Positions 1 to 6,633 of a stretch of 11,099 bases of DNA are shown piece after piece. The notes under the pieces are model-generated. The model worked only from the letters and a program-made list of their open reading frames with translations. It made no database searches and was not told the DNA's origin. Positions within the stretch are counted from its first letter, which is position 1; each line of letters opens with the position of its first letter. A program made the translations under genes and the position numbers. The stretch is from the NCBI GenBank assembly GCA_015487255.1, contig WFQA01000095.1:1-11099 (forward strand). The letters are read 5' to 3'. The stretch is from Paracoccaceae bacterium (GTDB taxonomy: Bacteria; Pseudomonadota; Alphaproteobacteria; Rhodobacterales; Rhodobacteraceae).

Positions 1-12
1 GATATGTTCGGG

Positions 13-801
13 TTAACTTGGGCAGCCCTGAATCTCTACCGCACGATCAGCTCCAAAAACCGAAATGATCAACTCAGTGCGGTCCATTTCCATTACCCCT
101 TCGCCGTAATATTTCATCGGGGCGGATGCGCGAATATCCCCTCCCTCGCTGCTGGTTTCGGCCATATCGATCCATATCTCCCGCTGGGCATATTCTATCA
201 CCACATATGGCGCTTCTATTGCCTCCGCAAAGGCCAGCTCAGCGGTGATCTCATACCAATTCCCGTTGGGTCTTACCGCACATGAAATGCGCGCCAGCCC
301 GGCAGCTTCGGCCGTTTGTGGCACTTGCAGCAATGCCGCCTCGATCTGCGCTACGCCCTCGTCAGACGCTTCATTTAACCGTGACAAAAATACCGCCTGC
401 GCGGGGATGCAAATATCGGAGCACACGCCAAATTGCAGGCTGAGCGCAATGCGCACCGGGCCGGCTTCGGCCGGCGTAATGCGAATTGGCAGCACAAAAT
501 AATCGCTATAGCCAAGGGTGGTCATGCCGCCCTGCTTGGTCACATCCGGAACCGGCCAGGCAAAGCTGATCTCGCCGATATTGTCAGAGCCTGCCCAGTT
601 GAAAATCGGTGGCAGGCCAGCCGGGCCGGGATTGCGCCAATAGGTTTTCCAGCCCGGGTTGAGGTCGAATTCCAGTGCGGCCTGATAAGAGCCATCTGCC
701 ATCTGCCAGCCACGCAGCAGCTTTACACTGCCATAGTCGGTCACCTGGGTGAGACCTGCCGCTGGCAACATAACAAGCAGCAATAATAATCTGGGCAGCA
801 T
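13..801 (-). CDS. Periplasmic DsbD N-terminal-domain protein (thiol-disulfide transfer)
   Basis: A 262-residue protein with an N-terminal signal peptide (charged Arg4, then a Leu-rich core to about residue 17), so it is exported. The body resembles the N-terminal immunoglobulin-like domain of DsbD/ScsB, which passes reducing equivalents to periplasmic partners. The strongest sign is the motif FGVCSDICIPA with Cys127 and Cys131, the expected redox pair. Membrane segments and a C-terminal thioredoxin domain of full DsbD are absent, so it must work with a separate membrane donor or have another role. The start ATG (799-801) has GAGG six bases upstream. It is divergent from yqgE. A short inverted repeat (TTTTCCT 841-847 / AGGAAAA 850-856) lies in its upstream region. 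Stop is TAA at 13-15; nothing can be said of genes further left. Family assignment is firm; partner and substrate are not known. Confidence 0.85.
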   Translation of the reverse strand: MLPRLLLLLVMLPAAGLTQVTDYGSVKLLRGWQMADGSYQAALEFDLNPGWKTYWRNPGPAGLPPIFNWAGSDNIGEISFAWPVPDVTKQGGMTTLGYSDYFVLPIRITPAEAGPVRIALSLQFGVCSDICIPAQAVFLSRLNEASDEGVAQIEAALLQVPQTAEAAGLARISCAVRPNGNWYEITAELAFAEAIEAPYVVIEYAQREIWIDMAETSSEGGDIRASAPMKYYGEGVMEMDRTELIISVFGADRAVEIQGCPS

Positions 802-880
802 AATAACCTCGTTTTGGGCGCATCGTGATCAATATCGGATTTTTCCTAAAGGAAAAGTCACAAGATTGCGAGGCTTTGGC

Positions 881-916
881 TTGAAACCCGCGCCCTGTGC
901 CCTCATTCTAAGGATA
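881..916 (+). promoter_or_regulatory. Candidate yqgE promoter giving a leaderless mRNA
   Basis: TTGAAA (881-886) is followed after 17 bases by CATTCT (904-909), which keeps the important A at position 2 and T at position 6 of a -10 box. The predicted transcription start would fall on or next to the A of the yqgE ATG at 916. The only Shine-Dalgarno-like string (AAGGA, 910-914) is one base from the ATG, too close for normal use, which fits a leaderless transcript. Inferred by eye only. Confidence 0.3.
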
Positions 917-1497
917 TGGAAAACCCAAAACCCGATGAAGTTCCGTTTCTGGATGGCAAATTGCTGGTCGCCATGCCCGGCATGGGGGACCCGCGCTTTA
1001 ACAAAGCGGTGGTGTTTATTTGCGCGCATTCGCCGGAAGGGGCGATGGGGCTGATCATCAACAAACCCGCCAAGCGGTTGAAGTTTGACGACCTGATGAC
1101 CCAGCTCGGCATTGACTGGGACGGGGAGCTGGCCTCGCCAAAGGTGCATCATGGTGGGCCGGTTGAGCATGGGCGCGGCTTTGTCCTGCATTCGCCTGAT
1201 TATGAATCCGAGGGGTCTTCGATGAAGATCGGTGATGATTTCGGCATGACCGCCACTTTGGATATCCTGACCGATATTGCCCTTGGCAAGGGACCAAAGC
1301 GGGCCATTCTGGCGCTGGGGTATACCGGCTGGGCACCGGGGCAGTTGGAGGCCGAATTGCAGGCCAATGGCTGGCTGATTGCCGATGTTGACCGGGAGTT
1401 GGTCTTTGCCGCCAGGGATGCTGACAAATGGCAGTTGGCAATTGAAGGGTTGGGGATTGACCCGCGCATGCTGAGCGCCGAGGGCGGGCGGGCCTGA
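916..1497 (+). CDS. yqgE: YqgE/AlgH family protein (UPF0301)
   Basis: A 193-residue protein, close to the usual 185-190 residues of the family. The family signature is clear: GKLLVAMPGMGDPRF near the N terminus, VVFICAHSPEGAMGLIINKP next, a VHHGGPVE stretch in the middle and ALGYTGWAPGQLEAEL in the second half. The family is widespread in proteobacteria; its biochemical role is unsettled (AlgH was linked to alginate regulation in Pseudomonas). No signal peptide or membrane segment, so probably cytoplasmic. The start at 916 is the only ATG that keeps the conserved N terminus; no well-spaced ribosome binding site precedes it. It is divergent from the DsbD-type gene and stands 60 bases ahead of the next gene. 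Confidence 0.93.
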   Translation: MENPKPDEVPFLDGKLLVAMPGMGDPRFNKAVVFICAHSPEGAMGLIINKPAKRLKFDDLMTQLGIDWDGELASPKVHHGGPVEHGRGFVLHSPDYESEGSSMKIGDDFGMTATLDILTDIALGKGPKRAILALGYTGWAPGQLEAELQANGWLIADVDRELVFAARDADKWQLAIEGLGIDPRMLSAEGGRA

Positions 1498-1557
1498 GGT
1501 GACTTTTGTATTGGCAATCTGATAGGCTTGGATAAAACCAGATAAGGGAGCGCAACA

Positions 1558-1866
1558 ATGCCGGAATTTATCATCATTTATCATGGCCACGGGCAACCGG
1601 AATCCAAAGAAGCTGGCGAGGCGGCCAAGGGGCGCTGGATGAAATGGATGCAGGATCTGGGCGAGGATATCGTCAATTTCGGCACGCCGTTCAAAGGCGC
1701 CACCATGGTGGATGCTGATGGCAATACCCGCCCCGGCGGGCTGAGTGGCTATTCGGTGGTGAAGGCCAAAAATATGGACGCCGCGCTGAAAATCGCCAAA
1801 GCCTGCCCGCATCTGGAGATGGGCGAGGTGGAAGTGGCCGAGTTGATGAAGGGCATGGGCGGGTAG
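1558..1866 (+). CDS. YCII-related domain protein
   Basis: A 102-residue cytoplasmic protein with the compact ferredoxin-like layout of YCII-domain proteins: an opening strand (MPEFIIIYHG), a helix with KGRWMKWMQDLG, then GTPFKGATMVDADG, GGLSGYSVVKAKNMDAALKIAKACPHL and a closing strand and helix. This GxP...GYsvv...d..A...a...P order matches the YciI/DGPF-type family, whose members are mostly uncharacterised. A ribosome binding site (AAGGGAG, about 1543-1549) is well placed before the ATG. It follows yqgE by 60 bases and could share its transcript. A stem-loop at 1933-1955 may end the unit. The family call is good; no reaction can be assigned. Confidence 0.85.
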   Translation: MPEFIIIYHGHGQPESKEAGEAAKGRWMKWMQDLGEDIVNFGTPFKGATMVDADGNTRPGGLSGYSVVKAKNMDAALKIAKACPHLEMGEVEVAELMKGMGG

Positions 1867-1932
1867 CCTCCGGCCATGGCGGCGCGCAAAGGGTGGTGCT
1901 TGTGGCCACGCTCTGCCCGCGCCGCGCTTTGA

Positions 1933-1955
1933 CCCTGCGCTTGTGGCCCGCAGGG
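1933..1955 (+). terminator. Stem-loop after the YCII-domain gene, weak terminator candidate
   Basis: CCCTGCG (1933-1939) pairs with CGCAGGG (1949-1955) around a 9-nt loop, followed by GTTTG rather than a real T tract. It lies 66 bases after the YCII-domain stop codon. The surrounding 1867-1985 is non-coding and contains the 10-bp direct repeat GCTTGTGGCC at 1898-1907 and 1939-1948. Confidence 0.35.
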
Positions 1956-1989
1956 GTTTGACGCCGCGGTTTGCTTGCTGATCCGGATG

Positions 1990-2010
1990 TTGCCCCATAA
2001 ACTGGGGCAA
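1990..2010 (+). promoter_or_regulatory. Perfect 8-bp stem-loop in the leader of the acyl-CoA dehydrogenase gene
   Basis: TTGCCCCA (1990-1997) and TGGGGCAA (2003-2010) form a perfect hairpin with the loop TAAAC. It ends 18 bases before the ATG at 2029, just before the ribosome binding site at 2016-2022. No T tract follows, so an operator or a leader RNA structure is as likely as a terminator. Confidence 0.35.
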
Positions 2011-2028
2011 ACGGATTGGGAGATCATC

Positions 2029-3708
2029 ATGCCATATCGCGCGCCGGTGTCAGAAATCACCTTTTTGCTGGAAAATGTGCTCGGTGGGGACCGGCTGGGT
2101 AAAACCGAATTATTCGCCGAGGCCGGGCTGGATATGGCTAGCGCCATACTGGACGAGGCCGCCAAGCTGGCCGAGGGGGTGATTGCGCCGTTGAACCGTG
2201 TCGGTGACGAGCAGGGCGCCAGGCTGGAAAACGGCAGGTTGCGCTGCTCGCCGGGGTTTCGCGAGGCTTATCAGGCGCTGGCGACCGGTGGCTGGGTGGG
2301 CATGAATGGCCCCGAGGCTTTTGGCGGTATGGGCATGCCGATGGCGCTCACCGTGGCGGTGAACGAGATGATGTCGAGCGCCTGCCTTGCGCTGGCCCTC
2401 AACCCGCTGATGACCCAGGGGCAGATCGAGGCGTTTGAGCATCATGCCAGCGACGCGCTGAAAGATACCTACCTTGCCAAGCTGATCTCCGGCCAGTGGA
2501 CCGGCACGATGAACCTGACCGAGCCACAGGCGGGCAGTGATGTGGGGGCGCTTGCCACCAAGGCCGTGGATAACGGTGATGGGTCTTTTACCATAACCGG
2601 CCAGAAGATTTTTATCAGTTGGGGGGATCATGACGTGGCGGAAAACATCATCCACCTCGTATTGGCGCGACTGCCCGGCGCAGCGGCGGGCACGCGCGGC
2701 ATCTCGCTGTTTGCCGTGCCAAAATTCATCCCCGACGGGGCGGGCAACCCCGGCGCGGCCAATACTTTGCGCGCGGTCAGCCTTGAACACAAACTGGGCC
2801 TGCATGGCTCGCCCACTGCCGTTATGGCCTTTGAAGGGGCAACCGGCTGGATGGTCGGGAAGGAAAACGGTGGCATGGCGGCGATGTTCACCATGATGAA
2901 CAACGCCCGGCTCGGGGTTGGCATTCAGGGGCTTTCACAGGCCGAGGCCGCTTACCAGATGGCGCTGGCATATGCCCATGAGCGCCAGCAGGGCCGCACG
3001 CCGGTAGAGGGTGAGCGCGCCATCATCGGCCATGCCGATGTGCGCCGTAACCTGATGACCATGAAAGCCCTGACAGGGATCGCCCGCGCGATTTGCCTTG
3101 ATTGCGCGATCAGCCTGGACCTTGCGCGGGCCAACGCGGATGAAGCCGAAGCCGCCCGCGCGGCGTTCCTTACCCCCATCGCCAAGGCTTTTGGCACCGA
3201 TATCGGCTGTCAGGTGGCCGAGCTGGGCGTGCAGGTGCATGGCGGCATGGGCTATATCGAGGAGACCGGCGCGGCGCAGTTTTACCGCGATGTGCGGGTG
3301 ACGGCGATTTACGAGGGCACCAATGGTATTCAGGCGATGGACATGGTGGGGCGCAAGCTGAAAGATGGCGGCAAGGCGGCCTTTGGGCTGATCGCCGAGA
3401 TCCGCCAAACCGCCGCAACGGATGGCCCGCACCCGCGCCTGAACGCCGCCGCCGACCGGCTGGAGGCGGCAACCAACTGGATGCTGCAGGCCCCGCTCAA
3501 TGACCGCTTTGCCGGTGCCACACCTTATTTGCGCGCCTTTGCCCTGGCGCTTGGCGGGCATTATCTGCTGAAAGCCGCGCAGGTTGACCCGGCGCGCATG
3601 CCCCTGGCCGCCTTTCATATTCGCCAGCTCATGGCGCAGGTTGGCCCGCTTTGCGAGATGGCCTGCGAAGGGGCCGCACCGCTTTATGGCGACCCGTTGG
3701 CGCTATAG
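2029..3708 (+). CDS. DmdC-like acyl-CoA dehydrogenase (3-methylmercaptopropionyl-CoA dehydrogenase family)
   Basis: A 559-residue flavoenzyme of the long acyl-CoA dehydrogenase subfamily to which DmdC belongs; DmdC oxidises 3-methylmercaptopropionyl-CoA in DMSP demethylation. It opens with MPYRAPVSEITFLL, typical of DmdC-type proteins. Then come an N-terminal helical domain, the FAD/substrate middle domain with NLTEPQAGSDVG (residues 162-173) and GQKIFISWGDHD, the NNARLGVGIQG helix, GVQVHGGMGYIEETGAAQ and IYEGTNGIQAMD. Glu429 of IYEGT is in the position of the catalytic base. The C-terminal ~120 residues match the extra C-terminal domain of this subfamily. The start at 2029 was chosen over an upstream in-frame ATG at 1975 because TTGGGAG (2016-2022) sits 6 bases before it and the family N terminus begins there. 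Rhodobacteraceae carry several DmdC paralogues, so the exact acyl-CoA is uncertain (fatty acyl-CoA possible). It probably forms an operon with the next gene. Confidence 0.92.
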   Translation: MPYRAPVSEITFLLENVLGGDRLGKTELFAEAGLDMASAILDEAAKLAEGVIAPLNRVGDEQGARLENGRLRCSPGFREAYQALATGGWVGMNGPEAFGGMGMPMALTVAVNEMMSSACLALALNPLMTQGQIEAFEHHASDALKDTYLAKLISGQWTGTMNLTEPQAGSDVGALATKAVDNGDGSFTITGQKIFISWGDHDVAENIIHLVLARLPGAAAGTRGISLFAVPKFIPDGAGNPGAANTLRAVSLEHKLGLHGSPTAVMAFEGATGWMVGKENGGMAAMFTMMNNARLGVGIQGLSQAEAAYQMALAYAHERQQGRTPVEGERAIIGHADVRRNLMTMKALTGIARAICLDCAISLDLARANADEAEAARAAFLTPIAKAFGTDIGCQVAELGVQVHGGMGYIEETGAAQFYRDVRVTAIYEGTNGIQAMDMVGRKLKDGGKAAFGLIAEIRQTAATDGPHPRLNAAADRLEAATNWMLQAPLNDRFAGATPYLRAFALALGGHYLLKAAQVDPARMPLAAFHIRQLMAQVGPLCEMACEGAAPLYGDPLAL

Positions 3709-3715
3709 GTAAATA

Positions 3716-4738
3716 ATGTCACAACTCCGCTTTCCCCATGAAACTCCGCCAATAGCGGGTGAAATGATCGAGATTGCCAAGGGGATCCACTGGATCCGGC
3801 TGCCGCTGCCGATGGCGCTTGACCATGTCAATATCTATGCGCTGGAAGACGGGGATGGCTGGACGGTGATTGACTCCGGCATCAACTCCCGCAAGGGCCG
3901 GGCAATGTGGCAGGCGCTGATGGTCGGGCCGCTCATGGGCAGGCCCATCCACCGGGTTATTCTTACCCATCACCACCCGGATCATGTCGGCATGGCGGGT
4001 TGGTTGCAATCGGCACACGGGGCCGAGCTGTGGAGCAGCCGCACTGCATGGCTGTTTGCCCGGATGCTGACGCTGGATGTGCAAACCGTATGGCCCGAGG
4101 AAACCCTGGCCTTTTATCGCAGCGCCGGGATGGATGCTGAATTTTATGAAAAGCGCAAAGCCGAGCGGCCTTTTAACTTTGCCGATGTGGTCGCCCCGAT
4201 GCCGCTGGGCTTCAAGCGGCTGGATGAAGGCGACAATGTGCAGATCGGCGCGCGGGCCTTTACTGTGCGGCTCGGACAGGGGCATGCACCGGATCATATC
4301 ACGCTCTGGGCGGATGATGTGGTGATCGCGGGGGATCAGGTGATCGCCAATATCTCCTCCAATCTCGGGGTTTACGCCACCGAGCCGGAGGCGGACCCGG
4401 TGGGGGCCTGGCTGCAAAGCTGCGAACGCCTGAAGCAATTTGCCCGACCCGGGCAGCTTGTGCTACCCGGGCACAAACTGCCGTTTTTTGGGCTGGCCAC
4501 CCGGCTGACCCAGTTGATCGACAATCACCATTCAGCGCTGGAGCGGCTGAAAGCGCATCTTTTGCAGCCGCGCACGGCGGCTGAGTGCTTCCAGCCGCTG
4601 TTCAGGCGCAATATAGGCGCGGGCGAATACGGGCTGGCCCTGGTGGAAGCGGTTGGCCATCTCAACCACCTGCATCAAACCGGGGAGGCAAAGCGCTGGC
4701 GGCGTGCGGATGGTGCGTTTCTCTGGCACAGGGTTTGA
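3716..4738 (+). CDS. MBL-fold metallo-hydrolase (thioesterase/glyoxalase II-like)
   Basis: A 340-residue protein of the metallo-beta-lactamase fold. The dinuclear metal site is complete: THHHPDHVG (His85, His87, Asp89, His90), His190 in GQGHAPDH, Asp207 in VIAGDQV and His253 in LPGHKLPFFG. An N-terminal strand pair (GIHWIRLPLPMALDHVNIYAL, starting near residue 23) precedes the core. About 80 residues after the last His form a helical tail like the winged-helix C-terminal domain of LACTB2-type enzymes. It hydrolyses an ester, thioester or similar bond; a link to acyl-CoA breakdown is inferred only from the 7-base gap to the acyl-CoA dehydrogenase, which implies co-transcription. The ATG at 3716 has a weak AGGT before it; an in-frame ATG at 3764 is the alternative, but it would drop 16 residues with no clear domain role. 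Confidence 0.9.
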   Translation: MSQLRFPHETPPIAGEMIEIAKGIHWIRLPLPMALDHVNIYALEDGDGWTVIDSGINSRKGRAMWQALMVGPLMGRPIHRVILTHHHPDHVGMAGWLQSAHGAELWSSRTAWLFARMLTLDVQTVWPEETLAFYRSAGMDAEFYEKRKAERPFNFADVVAPMPLGFKRLDEGDNVQIGARAFTVRLGQGHAPDHITLWADDVVIAGDQVIANISSNLGVYATEPEADPVGAWLQSCERLKQFARPGQLVLPGHKLPFFGLATRLTQLIDNHHSALERLKAHLLQPRTAAECFQPLFRRNIGAGEYGLALVEAVGHLNHLHQTGEAKRWRRADGAFLWHRV

Positions 4739-4800
4739 AAACCCTTCCCCTTGGCGCGTTTTTCTGCCAAAAAGGATAAAACCAAAACGGGAGACGCAAA

Positions 4801-4935
4801 ATGAGCGAATACAAACACGGGTCCATGGACATTACCGAACAGAAAAAAACCTTTGCCCTGTTTATCAAGGGTTGCATCTGGCTGAGCGGCATTTCCGCCG
4901 GCGTGCTGATCTTTCTGGCGATTTTCAATTCCTAA
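4801..4935 (+). CDS. aa3-type cytochrome c oxidase subunit IV (small bacterial type)
   Basis: A 44-residue reading frame, short enough to be missed by length filters. It reads MSEYKHGSMDITEQKKTF, then a single membrane segment (about residues 21-41, rich in Ile, Leu, Val, Phe), ending in FLAIFNS. The pattern KHGxMDIxxQxKTF followed by one transmembrane helix is the hallmark of the small alphaproteobacterial subunit IV of aa3-type cytochrome c oxidase (Pfam COX4_pro_2 type), an inner-membrane accessory subunit. CGGGAG (4788-4793) stands 7 bases before the ATG, an excellent ribosome binding site. It lies 62 bases after the MBL gene and 14 bases before the lipoprotein gene. The main oxidase subunits are not in the window. 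Confidence 0.88.
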   Translation: MSEYKHGSMDITEQKKTFALFIKGCIWLSGISAGVLIFLAIFNS

Positions 4936-4949
4936 CAAAGGAGCGGACC

Positions 4950-5540
4950 ATGCGGGCGCTTAAAGCGGTTTTTCTTCTTGGCCTCGGCCTTATTCTGGCG
5001 GGTTGTGTCAACCCCAATGCCGGCACAGCCCCGGCAGAAGAAATTGCCGCCTCGCGCTATGCCAGCCCGGAGCCAGCCTTTGTTTCGCTGATTACCGTTG
5101 TTAACGAGCGCACTGATTTTGGTGAACATACAGCGATATTGATCAATGGCTCACAACAGGTGATCTATGATCCGGCCGGGTCTTTTCGCTATAGCAAACT
5201 GCCGCGCCGCGATGACATGCTCTATGGGGTCACCCCGCAATATGCCGATTATTACAACTCCTACCACGCGCGCTTCGGCTATTATGTGAAGGTGCAAAAA
5301 GTTGAAGTGAGCCGCGAGTTGGCCGATCAGATGATTGCTGCGGCGCAAGCGCGTGGTTCGGTGCCCAAACTATTTTGCTCCATTGCTGCCTCTGACGTGC
5401 TCAATGATTTTGAGATGTTCAGCGCGGTGCGCTCGACCTTCTTTCCGGATGCGATCATGAAACGGTTCACCAGCATGCCCGGGGTTGAGACCACGATCAT
5501 CCGCGAAGATGATATCGGACAGAACATTCGCACCAACTGA
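4950..5540 (+). CDS. Lipoprotein with a possible permuted NlpC/P60 (papain-like) fold
   Basis: A 196-residue protein with a clear lipoprotein signal: a hydrophobic stretch ending in LILAGC, lipidated Cys19. The start at 4950 is set by this signal and by AAAGGAG (4937-4943) 6 bases upstream; the longer in-frame opening from 4653 overlaps two other genes and lacks support. I do not recognise a named family. Visible features are FGEHTAILINGSQQVIYDPAGSF (His60) and, about 80 residues later, KLFCSIAASDVL (Cys143). A His on a strand of the form HtaiLi followed by a yDPaG strand, then a Cys at the start of a helix, is the order seen in permuted NlpC/P60 enzymes of the YiiX/LRAT type. This would make it an envelope-anchored amidase, peptidase or acyltransferase, but that is inference. 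It probably shares a transcript with the subunit IV gene. Confidence 0.8.
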   Translation: MRALKAVFLLGLGLILAGCVNPNAGTAPAEEIAASRYASPEPAFVSLITVVNERTDFGEHTAILINGSQQVIYDPAGSFRYSKLPRRDDMLYGVTPQYADYYNSYHARFGYYVKVQKVEVSRELADQMIAAAQARGSVPKLFCSIAASDVLNDFEMFSAVRSTFFPDAIMKRFTSMPGVETTIIREDDIGQNIRTN

Positions 5541-5589
5541 CGCGGCGCGTCTACCCCTGCACCTGTGGTAGCGCCCCGCCCGCGCCGCG
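5541..5589 (+). terminator. GC-rich nested stem-loop after the lipoprotein gene
   Basis: CGCGGCGCG (5541-5549) and CGCGCCGCG (5581-5589) are perfect complements, starting directly after the TGA of the lipoprotein gene. An inner pair CTACC (5551-5555) / GGTAG (5567-5571) fits inside. No T run follows, so Rho-independent termination is not certain; it may instead protect the mRNA 3' end. Confidence 0.4.
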
Positions 5590-5666
5590 CTGAACCCTTC
5601 TGTATTGTTGCATGGCTTTTCAGCCCAGTGCCGCCGAGCGTAGCGAGGCCACGGCCAGCGGCAGTC

Positions 5667-5688
5667 ATTTTTCAGCTTGCTGAAAAAT
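5667..5688. repeat. 22-bp perfect palindrome between convergent genes
   Basis: Arm ATTTTTCAGC (5667-5676), a 2-nt centre TT, and its exact reverse complement (5679-5688). It lies in the 202-nt gap between the convergent lipoprotein and phosphatase genes. The same gap holds a smaller hairpin GGGAG (5705-5709) / CTCCC (5719-5723). The T-run-first, A-run-last order is the reverse of a classic bidirectional terminator. It may be part of a dispersed repeat or a protein binding site; nothing coding is seen in this gap. Confidence 0.55.
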
Positions 5689-5742
5689 ACGCCGTGGGCG
5701 ACGGGGGAGCTTTTGCCCCTCCCTGAGCCCGCGGCGATACGG

Positions 5743-6510
5743 CTATTTACGGCCCTCAACCCCATACCCAACCGGACAGGGCAAGCGCCCTGTTGGCTCC
5801 AGTATTTCTTGCAAATCATCCTCCAGCACCAGGCAGGAAAGCTTGCGGCCAAACACTGCGCCAGTATCCACCGCGATTCGGTTGCCGTGGTTTTCCACCT
5901 CCTGCACCGGGGAATGGCCATGCACCACCACTGCACCAAAATCGATATCACTGTCCAAAAATGGCTGGCGGATCCACATCAGATCATATTCCGTTTGCTC
6001 ACTCAAACTGCGGGCCGGGTCTACTCCGGCATGGGCAAAGAAATAACCACCAATATGGATATGTGATTCGCAGGCCTGCAGCCAGTCATAATGCGCCTGT
6101 GGGAGGGCCTTGGCAAAAGCATCGCGCATCGCAACTGCATTTTCTTCCTCTGCATCCGGCACGCCGTAACTTGCCAATGTCTGCTGCCCGCCCGTCACCG
6201 GGTTGAGCCAGTGAAACCGCCGGCCATGCAGGCTGGGCGGGTCTTGCAGGAACAGCGTGACAAACCGGTCATGGTTGCCATTCAAAAACCGGGCCGGAAG
6301 CTCGGGGCGGTTGGCCTGCATCAGGTTTTCCAGCACACCCCGGTTTTGCGGCCCACGGTCCATATAGTCGCCCAGATAGATCACCAGCGGCTTATCATGG
6401 GGCCGCGCCGCAAGGTCCATCTTTATCCGGGCCTGCATTTCCTCCAGCTCGACCAAGCAGCCGTGGATGTCCCCGATTGCGTAAATCCTGTATCCGTCGG
6501 TCTTGCTCAT
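5743..6510 (-). CDS. Metallophosphoesterase, PP1-like Ser/Thr phosphatase family (copy 1)
   Basis: A 255-residue enzyme of the calcineurin-like phosphoesterase fold, close to bacterial PrpA/PphA-type and ApaH-type proteins. Metal motifs are complete: GDIHG (Asp14, His16), GDYMDRG (Asp48, Asp51, Arg52), GNHD (Asn79, His80), AHAGVDPAR (His160) and VVHGHSP (His199). It should remove phosphate from phosphoproteins or small phosphoesters in the cytoplasm; no signal peptide is present. The start at 6508-6510 is set by a strong AGGAGG at 6516-6521 and by alignment with the paralogue at 7573-8325; an upstream in-frame ATG at 6607-6609 overlaps the likely promoter. By gapless count against the paralogue, residues 1-81 agree at about 70 of 81, the next 74 at about 41, and the following 89 at about 77. 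The C terminus is 5 residues longer than copy 2. Substrate unknown. Confidence 0.9.
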   Translation of the reverse strand: MSKTDGYRIYAIGDIHGCLVELEEMQARIKMDLAARPHDKPLVIYLGDYMDRGPQNRGVLENLMQANRPELPARFLNGNHDRFVTLFLQDPPSLHGRRFHWLNPVTGGQQTLASYGVPDAEEENAVAMRDAFAKALPQAHYDWLQACESHIHIGGYFFAHAGVDPARSLSEQTEYDLMWIRQPFLDSDIDFGAVVVHGHSPVQEVENHGNRIAVDTGAVFGRKLSCLVLEDDLQEILEPTGRLPCPVGYGVEGRK

Positions 6511-6538
6511 CGAGGCCTCCTGGAGCGCTTCCAGTTTG

Positions 6539-6557
6539 AAAAAACAAGCCGCGCTTG
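6539..6557 (-). promoter_or_regulatory. Terminator-like hairpin in the leader of phosphatase copy 1
   Basis: Read on the minus strand: CAAGC, loop GCG, GCTTG (6557-6545), then six T (6544-6539). It stands between the candidate promoter (6605-6633) and the AGGAGG ribosome binding site (6516-6521), so it could attenuate transcription, or be the relic of an upstream gene's terminator. The stem is only 5 bp. Confidence 0.35.
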
Positions 6558-6604
6558 CCGCATGGGGTAAAATCAGGGCGGGCCCGATCCGTATTGCAAT
6601 GCGC

Positions 6605-6633
6605 CCCATAGCAAGAGAGTGGCGGTTTGTCTA
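6605..6633 (-). promoter_or_regulatory. Candidate promoter of phosphatase copy 1
   Basis: Minus strand TAGACA (6633-6628), 17-bp spacer, TATGGG (6610-6605). The -35 sits in the string CTAGACAA, which is identical in the rpsU promoter candidate at 8710-8738. The expected transcript would start near 6598, giving a leader of about 88 bases. Confidence 0.45.

Noticed and set aside
829..2010. A 393-codon open frame on the minus strand, opposite yqgE and the YCII-domain gene
   Set aside because: Its translation is rich in His, Pro, Gln and Arg with no family resemblance. It lies antisense to two well-recognised genes; long antisense frames are common in GC-rich DNA.
2110..4438. Several long minus-strand open frames opposite the acyl-CoA dehydrogenase and MBL genes
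   Set aside because: Low-complexity, Arg/His/Gly/Pro-rich translations with no ribosome binding sites, exactly shadowing conserved plus-strand genes.
4653..4949. Long N-terminal extension of the lipoprotein back to 4653
   Set aside because: It would overlap the MBL gene end and the whole subunit IV gene and bury the lipoprotein signal peptide; the ATG at 4950 has AAAGGAG and starts a clean signal sequence.
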